DNA from: Saprospiraceae bacterium
Lineage (GTDB): Bacteria > Bacteroidota > Bacteroidia > Chitinophagales > Saprospiraceae
Assembly (NCBI GenBank): GCA_019638455.1
Contig: JAHBTU010000003.1
Location: 806,001-870,000 of the forward strand
Length of the DNA: 64,000 bases
Direction of reading: 5' to 3'
Shown piece after piece: positions 28,567-37,586 of this stretch. Both the position numbers and the translations under genes were made by a program. The notes under the pieces are model-generated. The model was not told where the DNA came from, searched no databases, and saw only the letters and a list, made by a program, of their open reading frames with translations. Each line of letters starts with the position of its first letter. Positions within the stretch are counted from its first letter, which is position 1.

Positions 28567-29334
28567 ATGCCGCGCTCCGATTCCACCGACCTCTATTTTT
28601 GGGAAAACTCCGCAGAGATTGATTGGCAGTTTAACCAAGCGACGTTCAATGACCTCATCGCCAATTTTGCCGACATCAACTCGCGGCGCGAAATACTTGA
28701 CCGCAGCACTTATTGGGAAGTGACGGGCGGACGCCGCTTTATCGCCTGCTTTTTCAGCGGCCACGTCATGGAAAATCTGACGGGCGGCGTGGTAGGCACC
28801 GCCCCGTCGGGCATCGTCGGCCTCACCATCACTTTGGGCATAGAGACAGTGAATGGCACCGATACGCTCACGCTGTTGGCCCGTGGCTCCGACGGGAAGG
28901 GGCGGTATCCGGGCGAGACAACCGACCCCTCCGTGCCGCCGGGCAGGGTTTACAAAATGTATATTCAAAAACCGGGCACGCTGACGGAGGTGAACGCCAT
29001 GGCTGACTACAACGCTCAGCGCGACAACTTCATAGCCAGTGCCAGTTCGGGCCACAAAGGGTACAATCTTCTGAAAAGCAACAACCCGATTCCCGGCGGC
29101 TCGCCATTCAAAATTGCCATAGACAACCAAACCCTTTTCAGGTTGATATCAAACACGGACAACAACACCCTCGCAGGCTCCACAGAGTTTTATCTGGGCA
29201 TACGACTCAACGACACCATGGAACCTGTGGCCGACCATCAAGATTATTTTATTTTAATCGCCAAAAAGCACAACCAACAAGAATACTGGGTTGGCCCGCC
29301 GTGTCCACCGAAACGCTATCTAACGAGTGATTAG
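28567..29334 (+). CDS. Unknown protein downstream of the haem peroxidase
   Basis: 255 residues, no signal peptide, no membrane helix. It is rich in beta-strand-like segments: RFIACFFSGHVMENLTGG, GIVGLTITLGIETVNG and TEFYLGIRLND. It ends with a glycine/proline stretch, WVGPPCPPKRYL. No family was recognised. An earlier in-frame ATG at 28459 would overlap the peroxidase gene by 29 bases and add a low-complexity serine/asparagine segment; the ATG at 28567 is preferred. Its place directly after the peroxidase suggests a shared role. Confidence 0.65.
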   Translation: MPRSDSTDLYFWENSAEIDWQFNQATFNDLIANFADINSRREILDRSTYWEVTGGRRFIACFFSGHVMENLTGGVVGTAPSGIVGLTITLGIETVNGTDTLTLLARGSDGKGRYPGETTDPSVPPGRVYKMYIQKPGTLTEVNAMADYNAQRDNFIASASSGHKGYNLLKSNNPIPGGSPFKIAIDNQTLFRLISNTDNNTLAGSTEFYLGIRLNDTMEPVADHQDYFILIAKKHNQQEYWVGPPCPPKRYLTSD

Positions 29335-29355
29335 AGCAGTGGTCAGCACGACATA

Positions 29356-32300
29356 ATGAAGCCTTTTGAGAATAACACTTTATCAGCAACACCGCTCTCG
29401 GTTGTCGTCGCGACATCCGGCCGTTATTTGCGTGCCTTTGTCCTCCTACTGTGTGTTGGGCTTGTCAGCCTCGCTATTGGGCAGCCCGAACGATTTTTTT
29501 TGCATCATCTTACCGCCAAAGAAGGGCTTTCCCAATCCATCAATCCCTTTGTGCACAAAGACCAGCAAGGTTTTGTGTGGATTAGCTCGTCCGATGGGCT
29601 GAATCGCTTCGACGGGCAATCGGTCAGAGTCTATCGCCCCGAACAAGGGAAGCGGCACTCCATGGTCGGCAACAACATCCAAAGTCCTTTTTTTGAGGAT
29701 GGACAGGGCAATATCTGGTTCGGGACAGTGCAAGCCATCAACTGTTACCGACGCGCCACCGACGATTTTTTCACCTTTCAAATTTCGCTCAACGGAACCC
29801 CATGGAGCAGCAGTTACTACATTTTTCACCGCGATGGGAAAGGGCGGCTGTGGACGCGGCTCAACGATAGTTTGTACCGCATCACGCCGCCGCAACAATT
29901 GGGAAGCCCGCCAATGAGCGAAAACCTGGGGCGATTGGACGGCTTTTACAATTTTGCGCTCAGCGACGAGGCCACTGGCGAGGTGTTCGGCATCGCCAGC
30001 ACCAACGGCACCCGCGATGCGGGTTTTGTTTTGTACGAAATAGCGGAGGGCAAACTGCGCAAGAAAAACCATTTTCTCAAAGGTGAGAAAGGCAAAAAAG
30101 GATACTCCATCCGCCGATTGTTGCCAGAGAACAAACGCTTGGTCTGGCTGACCAGCAGCGAAGGCTTGCTGCTTTTCGACATCGAAAAGGGGGTGCTCGT
30201 GGAATCTTTCAACACGTTTGAGGGAGAAAGGGTAGGGCAAGTGGTGGATGTGGAACGATTGGGGGCCGACTATCTTTTTGTTTCCACCCAATGGGCAGGG
30301 CTGCTGTTGTTCGACAGGGGCAAGGCCCAGTTCGTGCGCCGTTATCGCCACGACCCGGATGACCCGGCCAGCCTCTCCTCCGATGAACTCAATGAAATCT
30401 ACGTTGACCGCGACCAAGTGGTGTGGATATCTATATGGGCCGTGGGGGTGGACTATGGTTTGCTTGACAAAAACAAATTCCATCTGGTGCGCAGCAAGTC
30501 GCTCTACTTCTCCAATGAGTCCCGATTTTCCGCCGATGCCATCGCGCAAGACGACAATGGCCTGCTATGGCTCGGCAGCAACATGGCTCCCTTGCGTTCG
30601 ATCGCCGCCAACACCGTCGCTCCACGCAAGGAAACGCCTAACGGGAAAAATCAATTCACATCAGTCATCAGGACGCTCCGCAATGGCGATTTGCTCTTTG
30701 CGCCCAGCATCCCCGACCAAAATGCGTACTTGTATGATTTGCGAAGGCGGACATTTCAGGCAATTCAAAATGGACGCGGATTCAACGACTTTTTCCAACT
30801 GCGCGATGGCACCATACTGGCCGCTTCGGATGCTGGTGTTTGCCAAATAGTCCGAAAGGCAGGGAGCGTTGCGGCAGAAAAGCCGATGGGGTTCGAGCAG
30901 TCTTACATTTCACAAATCTACCAAGACAAAAATGGCTTGATTTATCTCAGCGTTGATGGCCAAACACTGGCAATAGCTTCCATCAAGGACGGGCGCTTGA
31001 AAACGGAGGCCAAAGTTGACATAGGTGGCTACGTCTATGCCTTCGCCGAGACGGACACCTTCATCTGGATGGGGGGTGATTTTGGGCTTCGGCGCTTGCC
31101 CCTGTGGAATGCCCAAAAGCCAAGCAGCCAACCCGATACCATCCTTAGCAGCACGGTGTATGGCATCTTGCCCGACGAACAGCAGCATTTCTGGCTGAGC
31201 ACCAACTATGGCCTGCTGCGGCTGCACCCCGTCACACGGAAGTCGCGCCGCTACAATCTGGCCGATGGCCTTCAAGGATACGAGTTCAATTCGCGTGCTT
31301 ACCAAAAGACACCCGACGGGCGGTTGTGGTTTGGGGGGGTGGATGGGCTTAATTATTTTCTTCCTTCCGAACTCCGCGATGTGTCCACGCAGCCCAAGGT
31401 CTGTATCACGGAGGTGAAAATCAATGATGAAGTTGTCAAGTTGCCGCACAACGTGACCATACTAGACAGTCTTTTTTGCGATTACTTTCAGAACACCCTG
31501 GCATTCGATTTTGTCGCCATGGAATACAGCGACCCTGCCAACAATCAATTGCGCTACCGGCTGTCTTACGCCGATGGAAGACATTACGACGGCACATGGA
31601 TACGCTGCGAATCGGCACGCGGTTTTGCCCGCTATGCCAACCTTCCCTCCGGTGAGTTTTTGTTGGAAATAACAGGGGCCAACTCCGATGGCATCGAGAA
31701 CCCGACGCCACGCCGACTTTTCATCAAAATCGAGCCGCCATTTTGGGAAAAATGGTGGTTCTATTTGATTTGCTTCGTCGTCACTACGAGTATCGTGGTC
31801 TCTTACTTCCGCGCTTACGTCCGCCGCCAATTGCGCGAGAAAAACCTGCAACTGCGCGAGCAACGCCTCCAGATAGAGAAGCAAGAGGCCCTCACGCAAG
31901 AGCGCAACCGCATCGCAGGCGAAATGCACGACGACCTCGGTGGCGGCCTTACCTCCATCCGAATGCTGAGCAGCAGGGTGCAGAAAAAAACAACCGACCC
32001 CAGCCTTCAAGAGCAAGTGAACAAAATCGCGGATTATTCGCAGGAACTGGTGCAAAAAATGGGCGAAATCATCTGGGCGATGAACTCCAATTTCGATACG
32101 GTGGAAAATCTCGTGGCATACATTCGTCGCTATGCCGTAGATTTTCTCGACGTGAGCGGCTTGCGCTATCACATACGCGAACCAGAGGAAATAACCGATG
32201 GCGCTATTTCAGGCGAACGACGGCGCAACCTCTACCTAGCGGTGAAGGAAAGCCTGCACAATGTGGTGAAACACGCACAGGCAGAGCGGGTAAGCATTTC

Positions 32301-32505
32301 GTTTGAACTCACAAACGACTGCTTGGTGGTGCAAGTGCAAGACGACGGCAAAGGCATAGACCTCGAAAAAGTCAATCAATTCGGCAACGGACTCCACAAT
32401 ATGCGACAGCGCCTGCAAGATGTGGGTGGCCAAACGCGCATCGAAAACATGGACGGCACGTTGCTCACGTTCATCATTCCCATCGAAAAAACGACCCAGC
32501 CATGA
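29356..32505 (+). CDS. Propeller-type sensor histidine kinase (HisKA_3)
   Basis: 1049 residues. After an N-terminal signal anchor, about 650 residues hold repeated two-component propeller units (GxVWISSSDGLNRFDG, GNIWFGT, FVSTQWAGLLLFD and others), forming two seven-bladed propellers in the periplasm, followed by a Y_Y_Y domain (about 700-785). One membrane helix (about 798-817) leads to a coiled coil, a HisKA_3 domain with the phosphoacceptor His858 in GEMHDDLGGGLTS, and a HATPase domain (about 950-1045) with NVVKHAQ and DDGKGID. The response regulator gene overlaps its stop codon (ATGA), so the pair is cotranscribed. The signal is unknown. Confidence 0.92.
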   Translation: MKPFENNTLSATPLSVVVATSGRYLRAFVLLLCVGLVSLAIGQPERFFLHHLTAKEGLSQSINPFVHKDQQGFVWISSSDGLNRFDGQSVRVYRPEQGKRHSMVGNNIQSPFFEDGQGNIWFGTVQAINCYRRATDDFFTFQISLNGTPWSSSYYIFHRDGKGRLWTRLNDSLYRITPPQQLGSPPMSENLGRLDGFYNFALSDEATGEVFGIASTNGTRDAGFVLYEIAEGKLRKKNHFLKGEKGKKGYSIRRLLPENKRLVWLTSSEGLLLFDIEKGVLVESFNTFEGERVGQVVDVERLGADYLFVSTQWAGLLLFDRGKAQFVRRYRHDPDDPASLSSDELNEIYVDRDQVVWISIWAVGVDYGLLDKNKFHLVRSKSLYFSNESRFSADAIAQDDNGLLWLGSNMAPLRSIAANTVAPRKETPNGKNQFTSVIRTLRNGDLLFAPSIPDQNAYLYDLRRRTFQAIQNGRGFNDFFQLRDGTILAASDAGVCQIVRKAGSVAAEKPMGFEQSYISQIYQDKNGLIYLSVDGQTLAIASIKDGRLKTEAKVDIGGYVYAFAETDTFIWMGGDFGLRRLPLWNAQKPSSQPDTILSSTVYGILPDEQQHFWLSTNYGLLRLHPVTRKSRRYNLADGLQGYEFNSRAYQKTPDGRLWFGGVDGLNYFLPSELRDVSTQPKVCITEVKINDEVVKLPHNVTILDSLFCDYFQNTLAFDFVAMEYSDPANNQLRYRLSYADGRHYDGTWIRCESARGFARYANLPSGEFLLEITGANSDGIENPTPRRLFIKIEPPFWEKWWFYLICFVVTTSIVVSYFRAYVRRQLREKNLQLREQRLQIEKQEALTQERNRIAGEMHDDLGGGLTSIRMLSSRVQKKTTDPSLQEQVNKIADYSQELVQKMGEIIWAMNSNFDTVENLVAYIRRYAVDFLDVSGLRYHIREPEEITDGAISGERRRNLYLAVKESLHNVVKHAQAERVSISFELTNDCLVVQVQDDGKGIDLEKVNQFGNGLHNMRQRLQDVGGQTRIENMDGTLLTFIIPIEKTTQP

Positions 32506-33149
32506 GCAAAGAAAACGCAGCTTCGGTAGCCATCGTGGAAGACAAACCCGATATCCGCGATTATCTCTGCGAGCTCATCAACGAGCATCCGCTATTCACC
32601 TGTCGCCACAAATATCACAACGGCGAAGAGGCCGTTGATTTTTTGCCCAAGACAGGGGCCCGTATCGCCGTGGTGGACATCGGTTTGCCGGGCCGGGTCA
32701 ACGGCATCGAATGTGTGCGAGCGGTGAAGCCCAAAATGCCCGACACGCTCTTCATGATGTACACCGTGTTTGAAGATGCCGACAAGATATTCGAGTCCCT
32801 GAAAGCAGGAGCGAGCGGCTATTTGCTGAAAGATGCCTCCGACTCGAAGATTCTCTCTTCATTGGAAGATTTATTGGGAGGCGGGGCGCCAATGTCGAGC
32901 AGTATCGCCAAAAAGGTCATTGAGTTTTTTCAGAAAAAAATACCGATAAGCAAAGCCTCCGAAGTACTCAGCGGAAGGGAGCATGAAATCCTTCAACTGC
33001 TTTCCAAAGGCCGTACTTACAGCGAAATCGCCAACGTCTTGGGCATCAAAGAAGGCACGGTGAAGGTGCACATCCACAACATTTACACAAAACTCCACGT
33101 CACCAACAGCCGGGAAGCCATCGAGAAAGCCTTCGGAAATGGCGACTGA
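32502..33149 (+). CDS. LuxR/NarL-type response regulator
   Basis: 215 residues. Receiver domain with the acidic pocket Glu13/Asp14, the phosphorylated Asp59 in AVVDIGLPG, and the switch lysine in GYLLKDAS. The C-terminal LuxR helix-turn-helix reads LSGREHEILQLLSKGRTYSEIANVLGIKEGTVKVHIHNIYTKLHV. The start codon overlaps the kinase stop by four bases, so this is the cognate regulator of the kinase at 29356. Likely targets include the upstream peroxidase leader, but this is only inferred from position. Confidence 0.93.
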   Translation: MSKENAASVAIVEDKPDIRDYLCELINEHPLFTCRHKYHNGEEAVDFLPKTGARIAVVDIGLPGRVNGIECVRAVKPKMPDTLFMMYTVFEDADKIFESLKAGASGYLLKDASDSKILSSLEDLLGGGAPMSSSIAKKVIEFFQKKIPISKASEVLSGREHEILQLLSKGRTYSEIANVLGIKEGTVKVHIHNIYTKLHVTNSREAIEKAFGNGD

Positions 33150-33175
33150 CTCACCACCTCGCAAGGCCTATATTC

Positions 33176-33291
33176 AGGCCGTCTCACAAGTGCAAATTCC
33201 GACACGATTTACAGGTTTCTCCGAAAAATAAAGGCGCTAATCCTGTAAATTTTGTCAATACTGTCAACAAATACCACTTGTGAGACGGCCT
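33176..33291. mobile_element. 116-bp palindromic element (MITE-like), copy 2
   Basis: Inverted ends AGGCCGTCTCACAAGT at 33176-33191 and their complement at 33276-33291. Its reverse complement matches the copy at 17582-17713 over most of its length, with a shortened right arm. It separates the convergent response regulator and channel genes and may terminate both. Confidence 0.85.
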
Positions 33292-33310
33292 CGATAGCGA
33301 CAAGTAGGCA

Positions 33311-35461
33311 TCAATTCTGGAAAATGAGGTAGAACAGCATCAACAGCAGAATAAGGAGCAGATAAGGGAGCCAGACTTTGCCCGGCAAACGGAATATCGT
33401 GCGTCGCCCCCCGTTGGAGGAAATTCCGTTCCTCGACCGGTCAATGTAGGTGACATAGATGAAGCAGAAGAAATTGATGCCCAGCGTCAGCATGAGGAAA
33501 ATATAAGCCAGATTCATCGAGTCGGTGGCAGGCGATATCTGCACCAAATTGATAGAATAGGCCACCGTGGCGAGGAAAGAGGTGATGATGAGCTCGCCCA
33601 CTTCCTCAAAACTGGCTTTGTGGAAAAACAGCATGAAGATGGGCAATGCGCTGAACATGATGAAGGGCAACACCACGAGTATGATGGCTCCCCAAAGCCG
33701 GCGGCTCACGCGCAAGTGCACGTTGAGCGTCTTGTACATTTCGAGATGTTGGGTGCTGTCTTCCCCCTCCACCATGATTCGGTAAGGGGAGCCGAGCGCG
33801 TGCGAGATGTTGTTGTCGAGCGTGACGAAGTACTGGTCCGTGTTCCAGTCGTTCATCTGAAAATCAGCGATTTTGTCTTTCGTTTGAAGACGGCTGTAGT
33901 CGAAGCTGATTTTGATGTTGTTGCTCGAGCTCAGCGCCTCGATGGGTATTTTTATCTCATGTCGGTCGAAAGGGAAATCGAAGGAGATAAAGTTGCCGAG
34001 AAAAGAACCGCTGATACGATAAAGGCGCAGCATATTGCCATTGGTATCGGCTTCTTCGGCGATGAGGTAGCGCGATTCCGGGTCGTTGATGGTGGAAAAA
34101 TCAATGTATCCCTCCTTCTGGATAAAATTGGAATCCACGATGACCCAGTAGAGCAGGTTGCAATTGAAAATGTTTTTCCGAATGTCAATGTCGTTGATGT
34201 CAACGATGTCAATGCCCACATGCAGGTTTGGCACAGAGTCGCCGAAGATATTGATTTGTTTGGGAAAAGCCTGCGTCCTGCCGTCTCCGGTGCGGCTAAA
34301 AGTAGGCTCCTTGCGAAGGATGAGTGTGCTGTCGAACTCATACAACTCGTTGAAAATGGTCACCTTTCTGTTTTTCAGGTCGCTGAAATACCCGACCAAT
34401 GCCGCTCGATGCGAATGACCGGCTTGTAGTGCCGCCTCGAATATGTTCATCGCGTCGTAGCAACGGCGTAGAGCGTTTTGCGAGGTTCTTGTTTGAAAAA
34501 AACGATTGGGAAACCGCGCCTCTATTTCTTCCTTCAAATGATACACATCTTCCTGTAGCAGTTCCTCCGTTGTTTCATATCGGATGATGACGTGTCCCTT
34601 CTCCTTGGTCAATCTTTGCAACTCACTGTCTTTGAGGCTGGTCATGCCCGATATGCCAAGTATGGTTTTCGCCTTGATTTCTTCTTTTGGGGCAGCCTGT
34701 AGGGCGCGTATCACCAGATTGCCATAAGCACTGTGCAAGTTGAGCAGAATGTACTGTTCATCGGTAGAGGCCAACGCCTGCCGAATGGCGCTGATGACCC
34801 TTGCGGTATCTTTCGCGGGCACCAGATTGCTCACCAAGCTATCTTGCTTGAAAGTCAGCAGCGTGTTGCATTTCAGGTCGTATTGTTTGGTAAATCGTTC
34901 AAATTGTTTGTGGAGCAAGTAATCATCCTCGGTGATAAAACCAACTGAGGGTGCCTTCAACACTTTTTGAATAAAATTGGCGAGAAAGAACGGCTGAGGG
35001 TCGTTGGGTTCGAGAAAGATGGCGTTTCTCCCAAAAAGCGTATCGTTCTGGTCGGCGGTCAGGGAAATAACCGGGAGCTGGTCGCGGATAATGTCTCTCG
35101 CGTGTCGAATATGGCGCCCCCAGGTATTGTCCACCACGAGCGCGATGTTGGTATCAGCCAGAATTCGATTGTAAATCGGGACGATGGAATCTTCCTCGAA
35201 GTTGCATTGAAAGGGGAGGAGGCGATACTCGCAGTCGTAGCGTTTGGGCTTTTTTTCCGCGTTGATGCGTCGGAGATATTTTTCCAGGGCGAGAATATGC
35301 AGCGAGTCGGCGAAATTGTTGAGCCGAGCGCGTGCGGTGTCCTGATGGTTGAAACCGACGAAGGCTACATATTTCACCGGGCGGCGGTCAAATACTTTTT
35401 TGCCACAGGCAAAATAAACGGCAAAGGCGAGGGCGATAAGGCCAAAAATGATTTTTTGCAT
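33311..35461 (-). CDS. Periplasmic-binding-domain / pentameric ligand-gated channel fusion
   Basis: 716 residues with two joined modules. After a signal sequence (1-19), residues about 30-395 look like a type I periplasmic binding protein of the LIV/receptor-ligand kind (YVAFVGFNH start, repeated alpha-beta units, SVGFITEDDYLLHKQFERF). Residues about 410-585 form a Cys-loop-type extracellular domain with the pro-loop FDFPFDRHEI (494-503). Four membrane helices follow: M1 588-612 with Pro599, M2 about 619-641, M3 about 650-673, M4 about 697-714. M2 aligns with GLIC without gaps: Glu619 at -2', Glu623 at 2', Thr627 at 6', Leu630 at 9', Pro644 at its end. Acidic -2' and 2' suggest a cation channel. 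The ligand is unknown. Confidence 0.85.
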   Translation of the reverse strand: MQKIIFGLIALAFAVYFACGKKVFDRRPVKYVAFVGFNHQDTARARLNNFADSLHILALEKYLRRINAEKKPKRYDCEYRLLPFQCNFEEDSIVPIYNRILADTNIALVVDNTWGRHIRHARDIIRDQLPVISLTADQNDTLFGRNAIFLEPNDPQPFFLANFIQKVLKAPSVGFITEDDYLLHKQFERFTKQYDLKCNTLLTFKQDSLVSNLVPAKDTARVISAIRQALASTDEQYILLNLHSAYGNLVIRALQAAPKEEIKAKTILGISGMTSLKDSELQRLTKEKGHVIIRYETTEELLQEDVYHLKEEIEARFPNRFFQTRTSQNALRRCYDAMNIFEAALQAGHSHRAALVGYFSDLKNRKVTIFNELYEFDSTLILRKEPTFSRTGDGRTQAFPKQINIFGDSVPNLHVGIDIVDINDIDIRKNIFNCNLLYWVIVDSNFIQKEGYIDFSTINDPESRYLIAEEADTNGNMLRLYRISGSFLGNFISFDFPFDRHEIKIPIEALSSSNNIKISFDYSRLQTKDKIADFQMNDWNTDQYFVTLDNNISHALGSPYRIMVEGEDSTQHLEMYKTLNVHLRVSRRLWGAIILVVLPFIMFSALPIFMLFFHKASFEEVGELIITSFLATVAYSINLVQISPATDSMNLAYIFLMLTLGINFFCFIYVTYIDRSRNGISSNGGRRTIFRLPGKVWLPYLLLILLLMLFYLIFQN

Positions 35462-35510
35462 GATGGGCTTTCATGGTTTATTTGCCGCCAAAGGTAGCAC
35501 AAGGAAGCAT

Positions 35511-35554
35511 TAGAAAAAATGAAAAAGCCTCGCCGGCATTTGCGCCGGGAGGCT
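35511..35554 (-). terminator. Rho-independent terminator of the S24 regulator gene
   Basis: AGCCTC-CCGGC with GCCGG-GAGGCT pairs around ATTT at 35526-35554, about 105 bases past the stop codon at 35660. On the minus strand TTTTTC and TTTTTTC follow. Confidence 0.85.
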
Positions 35555-35659
35555 CCGAAAACAATAAACAGCAGGATAGATTTTTATGGTTCGGTTGCTT
35601 GGACAACTGTCCGCCTCAATCGTAAGGGGCAGCTGAGCGGACTGTCGTCCAGCAGCCTA

Positions 35660-36394
35660 TCAGACGTTGCTAATTTTTCTCACCACTTTATAGAGGCGAG
35701 TTGTCTCGTTGACCTCTTCCTCAAAAGGGTCATTGTCAAAATAATTGGCTGAAATCATTTTGAGGCGCGTGACTCGTCCTCTATTGTTGTAGATTTTCTG
35801 GACGTACTTGACCCACACATTGCCGTTGCTCTTCACGGCATATATTTCGTTGTCTCGAATGTCGGCAATGTTCTCCACTGATTTGCAGACCACTATGTCG
35901 TTGTGCTTGATGACGGGGTCCATAGAGTTGCCCTCAATCTGGAAGGCCACCAAGCCGGGGCCGCTCACGCCCGGTATGGAAAAATAAGAATTGTCCTCTT
36001 GATTTTCGGCACCGAGCGTGCTGCCCGCGAATGCGCGTATGGTGGTGAAAAGAATATTGCCGCCTACGGAAACACCGCCTCTGTCGCCGACGAAGGCATC
36101 GCTTGGCGCTTCAAAACCAAATGGGTGGCCAATGCCATAGAGCAGCCATGCCTCATTGATATCGTAGGCGCGGCAGAACGACTTGGCTTGGCCATAGTCA
36201 ATCACCCGTTTGCTGTCAGGGTTGAGAAAAGCGCGAATGATGTGTCCGTAAGCTTTGTTGCCCAATACCTTGTCGGCCACGTCGCCGACACCTCGGCCAC
36301 TGCGGTCATTTTTGACAATGGCCCCTCTGTCTTCGAGCAATTTGAAAGCATGAATGAAACGCTTGTTGAGTTCGATACGGTCTTCCTTAATCAT
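35660..36394 (-). CDS. S24/LexA-like repressor (helix-turn-helix plus peptidase domain)
   Basis: 244 residues. The N-terminal about 90 residues are helical and include a HTH-like segment (YGQAKSFCRAYDINEAWLLYGIG), as in XRE-type CI repressors. The C-terminal S24 domain has the nucleophile Ser157 in FQIEGNSMDPVIKHNDIVV and Lys196 in VWVKYV, the catalytic dyad of LexA/UmuD. An Ala-Gly pair at 123-124 (AFAGS) lies in the linker where LexA cleaves itself. It could therefore be a DNA-damage-inactivated repressor. It is divergent from the parA gene; the region between holds its promoter and a small palindrome. No prophage genes are adjacent. Confidence 0.85.
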   Translation of the reverse strand: MIKEDRIELNKRFIHAFKLLEDRGAIVKNDRSGRGVGDVADKVLGNKAYGHIIRAFLNPDSKRVIDYGQAKSFCRAYDINEAWLLYGIGHPFGFEAPSDAFVGDRGGVSVGGNILFTTIRAFAGSTLGAENQEDNSYFSIPGVSGPGLVAFQIEGNSMDPVIKHNDIVVCKSVENIADIRDNEIYAVKSNGNVWVKYVQKIYNNRGRVTRLKMISANYFDNDPFEEEVNETTRLYKVVRKISNV

Positions 36395-36438
36395 AACGCG
36401 CTGTTTTTTTGATGAGCGATAAAATAGTGAATGACTGG

Positions 36439-36449
36439 TTTCTTAGAAA
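36439..36449. promoter_or_regulatory. Small palindrome TTTCT-T-AGAAA
   Basis: An 11-base odd palindrome placed a few bases after the predicted transcription start of the S24 regulator, where a self-regulating repressor would bind. The arms are short, so chance is possible. Confidence 0.35.
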
Positions 36450-36459
36450 TTTGACGATG

Positions 36460-36491
36460 CAAACTTAAAACAAAGAGTTTTTAAAAACAAA
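36460..36491 (-). promoter_or_regulatory. Promoter of the S24 regulator
   Basis: On the minus strand TTTG (36491-36488), 20 bases, TAAGTTTG (36467-36460): an exact fit to the Bacteroidota consensus TTTG-N19-21-TAnnTTTG. The start codon is 65 bases downstream. Confidence 0.7.
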
Positions 36492-36661
36492 AAATGTCAA
36501 AGATTTTTTTCCCCTAAAAGCAATTTTTTTTCTCGGAAGTCTTTTTAGTAATTGATAATCAGAATTTTGTGGCTGGTGTGTTTTGAAAAAAAATCTCAAA
36601 CAAACCTATCTCCCAACTTGCATCTCCGTTTTTGGCGGGGATGTTGTTTGATAAACTTTTG

Positions 36662-36669
36662 TACTTTTG
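36662..36669 (+). promoter_or_regulatory. TACTTTTG promoter box of parA
   Basis: Matches TAnnTTTG, with TTG at 36644-36646 fifteen bases upstream, shorter than usual. The parA start codon is 73 bases downstream. Confidence 0.5.
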
Positions 36670-36742
36670 TTGGTGAAACCAGCTTGCCACATTTGGCTGG
36701 CCAAGCTCTTAAACCAGCAACCAGCAACCTTCAAACCTTTCT

Positions 36743-37528
36743 ATGGGTATAGTTGTATCTCTTCTCAATCACAAAGGCGGTGTCGGCAAAACGACGAGCG
36801 CCATCAATATAGGCGCGGGTTTGGTGGAATTGGGCAAGCGAGTGCTCCTGATTGACCTTGACCCGCAGGCCAACCTGACCATTTCGCTGGGCATACCGCG
36901 GCAGAAATTCACGATTTACGAAGCGTTGCGCGGCGAAGGCGAATTGGCTCCCTACACATACAAGCCCAATCTTGATGTCGTCACCTCCTCGCTCGACCTT
37001 TCGGGCGCTGAGATGGAACTCATCAACGAAGCCGGGCGCGAGTTCATCCTGCGCGAATTGCTCCATCAGGTGGCGGACGATTATGACTACATTTTGATTG
37101 ACTGCCCGCCCTCGCTGGGGTTGCTCACGCTCAATGCGCTCACGAGCAGCCGCTATGTGTTGATTCCGTTGCAGACGGAATTTCTTGCCGTGCAGGGGCT
37201 TGCCAAAATAAAGCAGGTGATTGACAAGGTGAAATTCCGCCTCAACAAGCAGGTGGAAATGGCCGGCGTGATTGCCACCATGTACGACAGCAGGCGCGTG
37301 CTCAATCGCGATGTGGTGGATACTATTCACAAGTATTTCGGCGACAAGGTGTTTGGCACTTACATCCGCGACAATGTGGCGTTGGCAGAGGCACCGGCCC
37401 AGCGCAAGGATATTTTTGAGTACAGCCCTAAAAGCCCGGGCGCTGCGGATTATCTGGCGCTGAGCCGGGAGTTTTTGGAGCGGGTGGAAAATGGCGTGTT
37501 CAGCGAGCAACCCTCCACCGTTAACTGA
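36743..37528 (+). CDS. parA: ParA-family partition ATPase
   Basis: 261 residues. Deviant Walker A KGGVGKTT (residues 11-18), Walker A' LIDLDPQAN, Walker B ILIDCPPSLG, as in ParA/Soj ATPases that move DNA along the nucleoid. It starts MGIVVSLLNHKGG and has no N-terminal DNA-binding extension, so it is the short (Soj-like) type. The next gene, 58 bases downstream, has no ParB fold but ends in a ribbon-helix-helix, as in ParA/ParR-type or plasmid Walker-box partners. The chromosomal ParAB pair would be expected elsewhere. A role in positioning another cargo is possible. Confidence 0.92.
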   Translation: MGIVVSLLNHKGGVGKTTSAINIGAGLVELGKRVLLIDLDPQANLTISLGIPRQKFTIYEALRGEGELAPYTYKPNLDVVTSSLDLSGAEMELINEAGREFILRELLHQVADDYDYILIDCPPSLGLLTLNALTSSRYVLIPLQTEFLAVQGLAKIKQVIDKVKFRLNKQVEMAGVIATMYDSRRVLNRDVVDTIHKYFGDKVFGTYIRDNVALAEAPAQRKDIFEYSPKSPGAADYLALSREFLERVENGVFSEQPSTVN

Positions 37529-37586
37529 GCACAATGGTGCCAATTGCCGACGAGATATTGCCTATATTGAATAAAGGACAAAGCCA

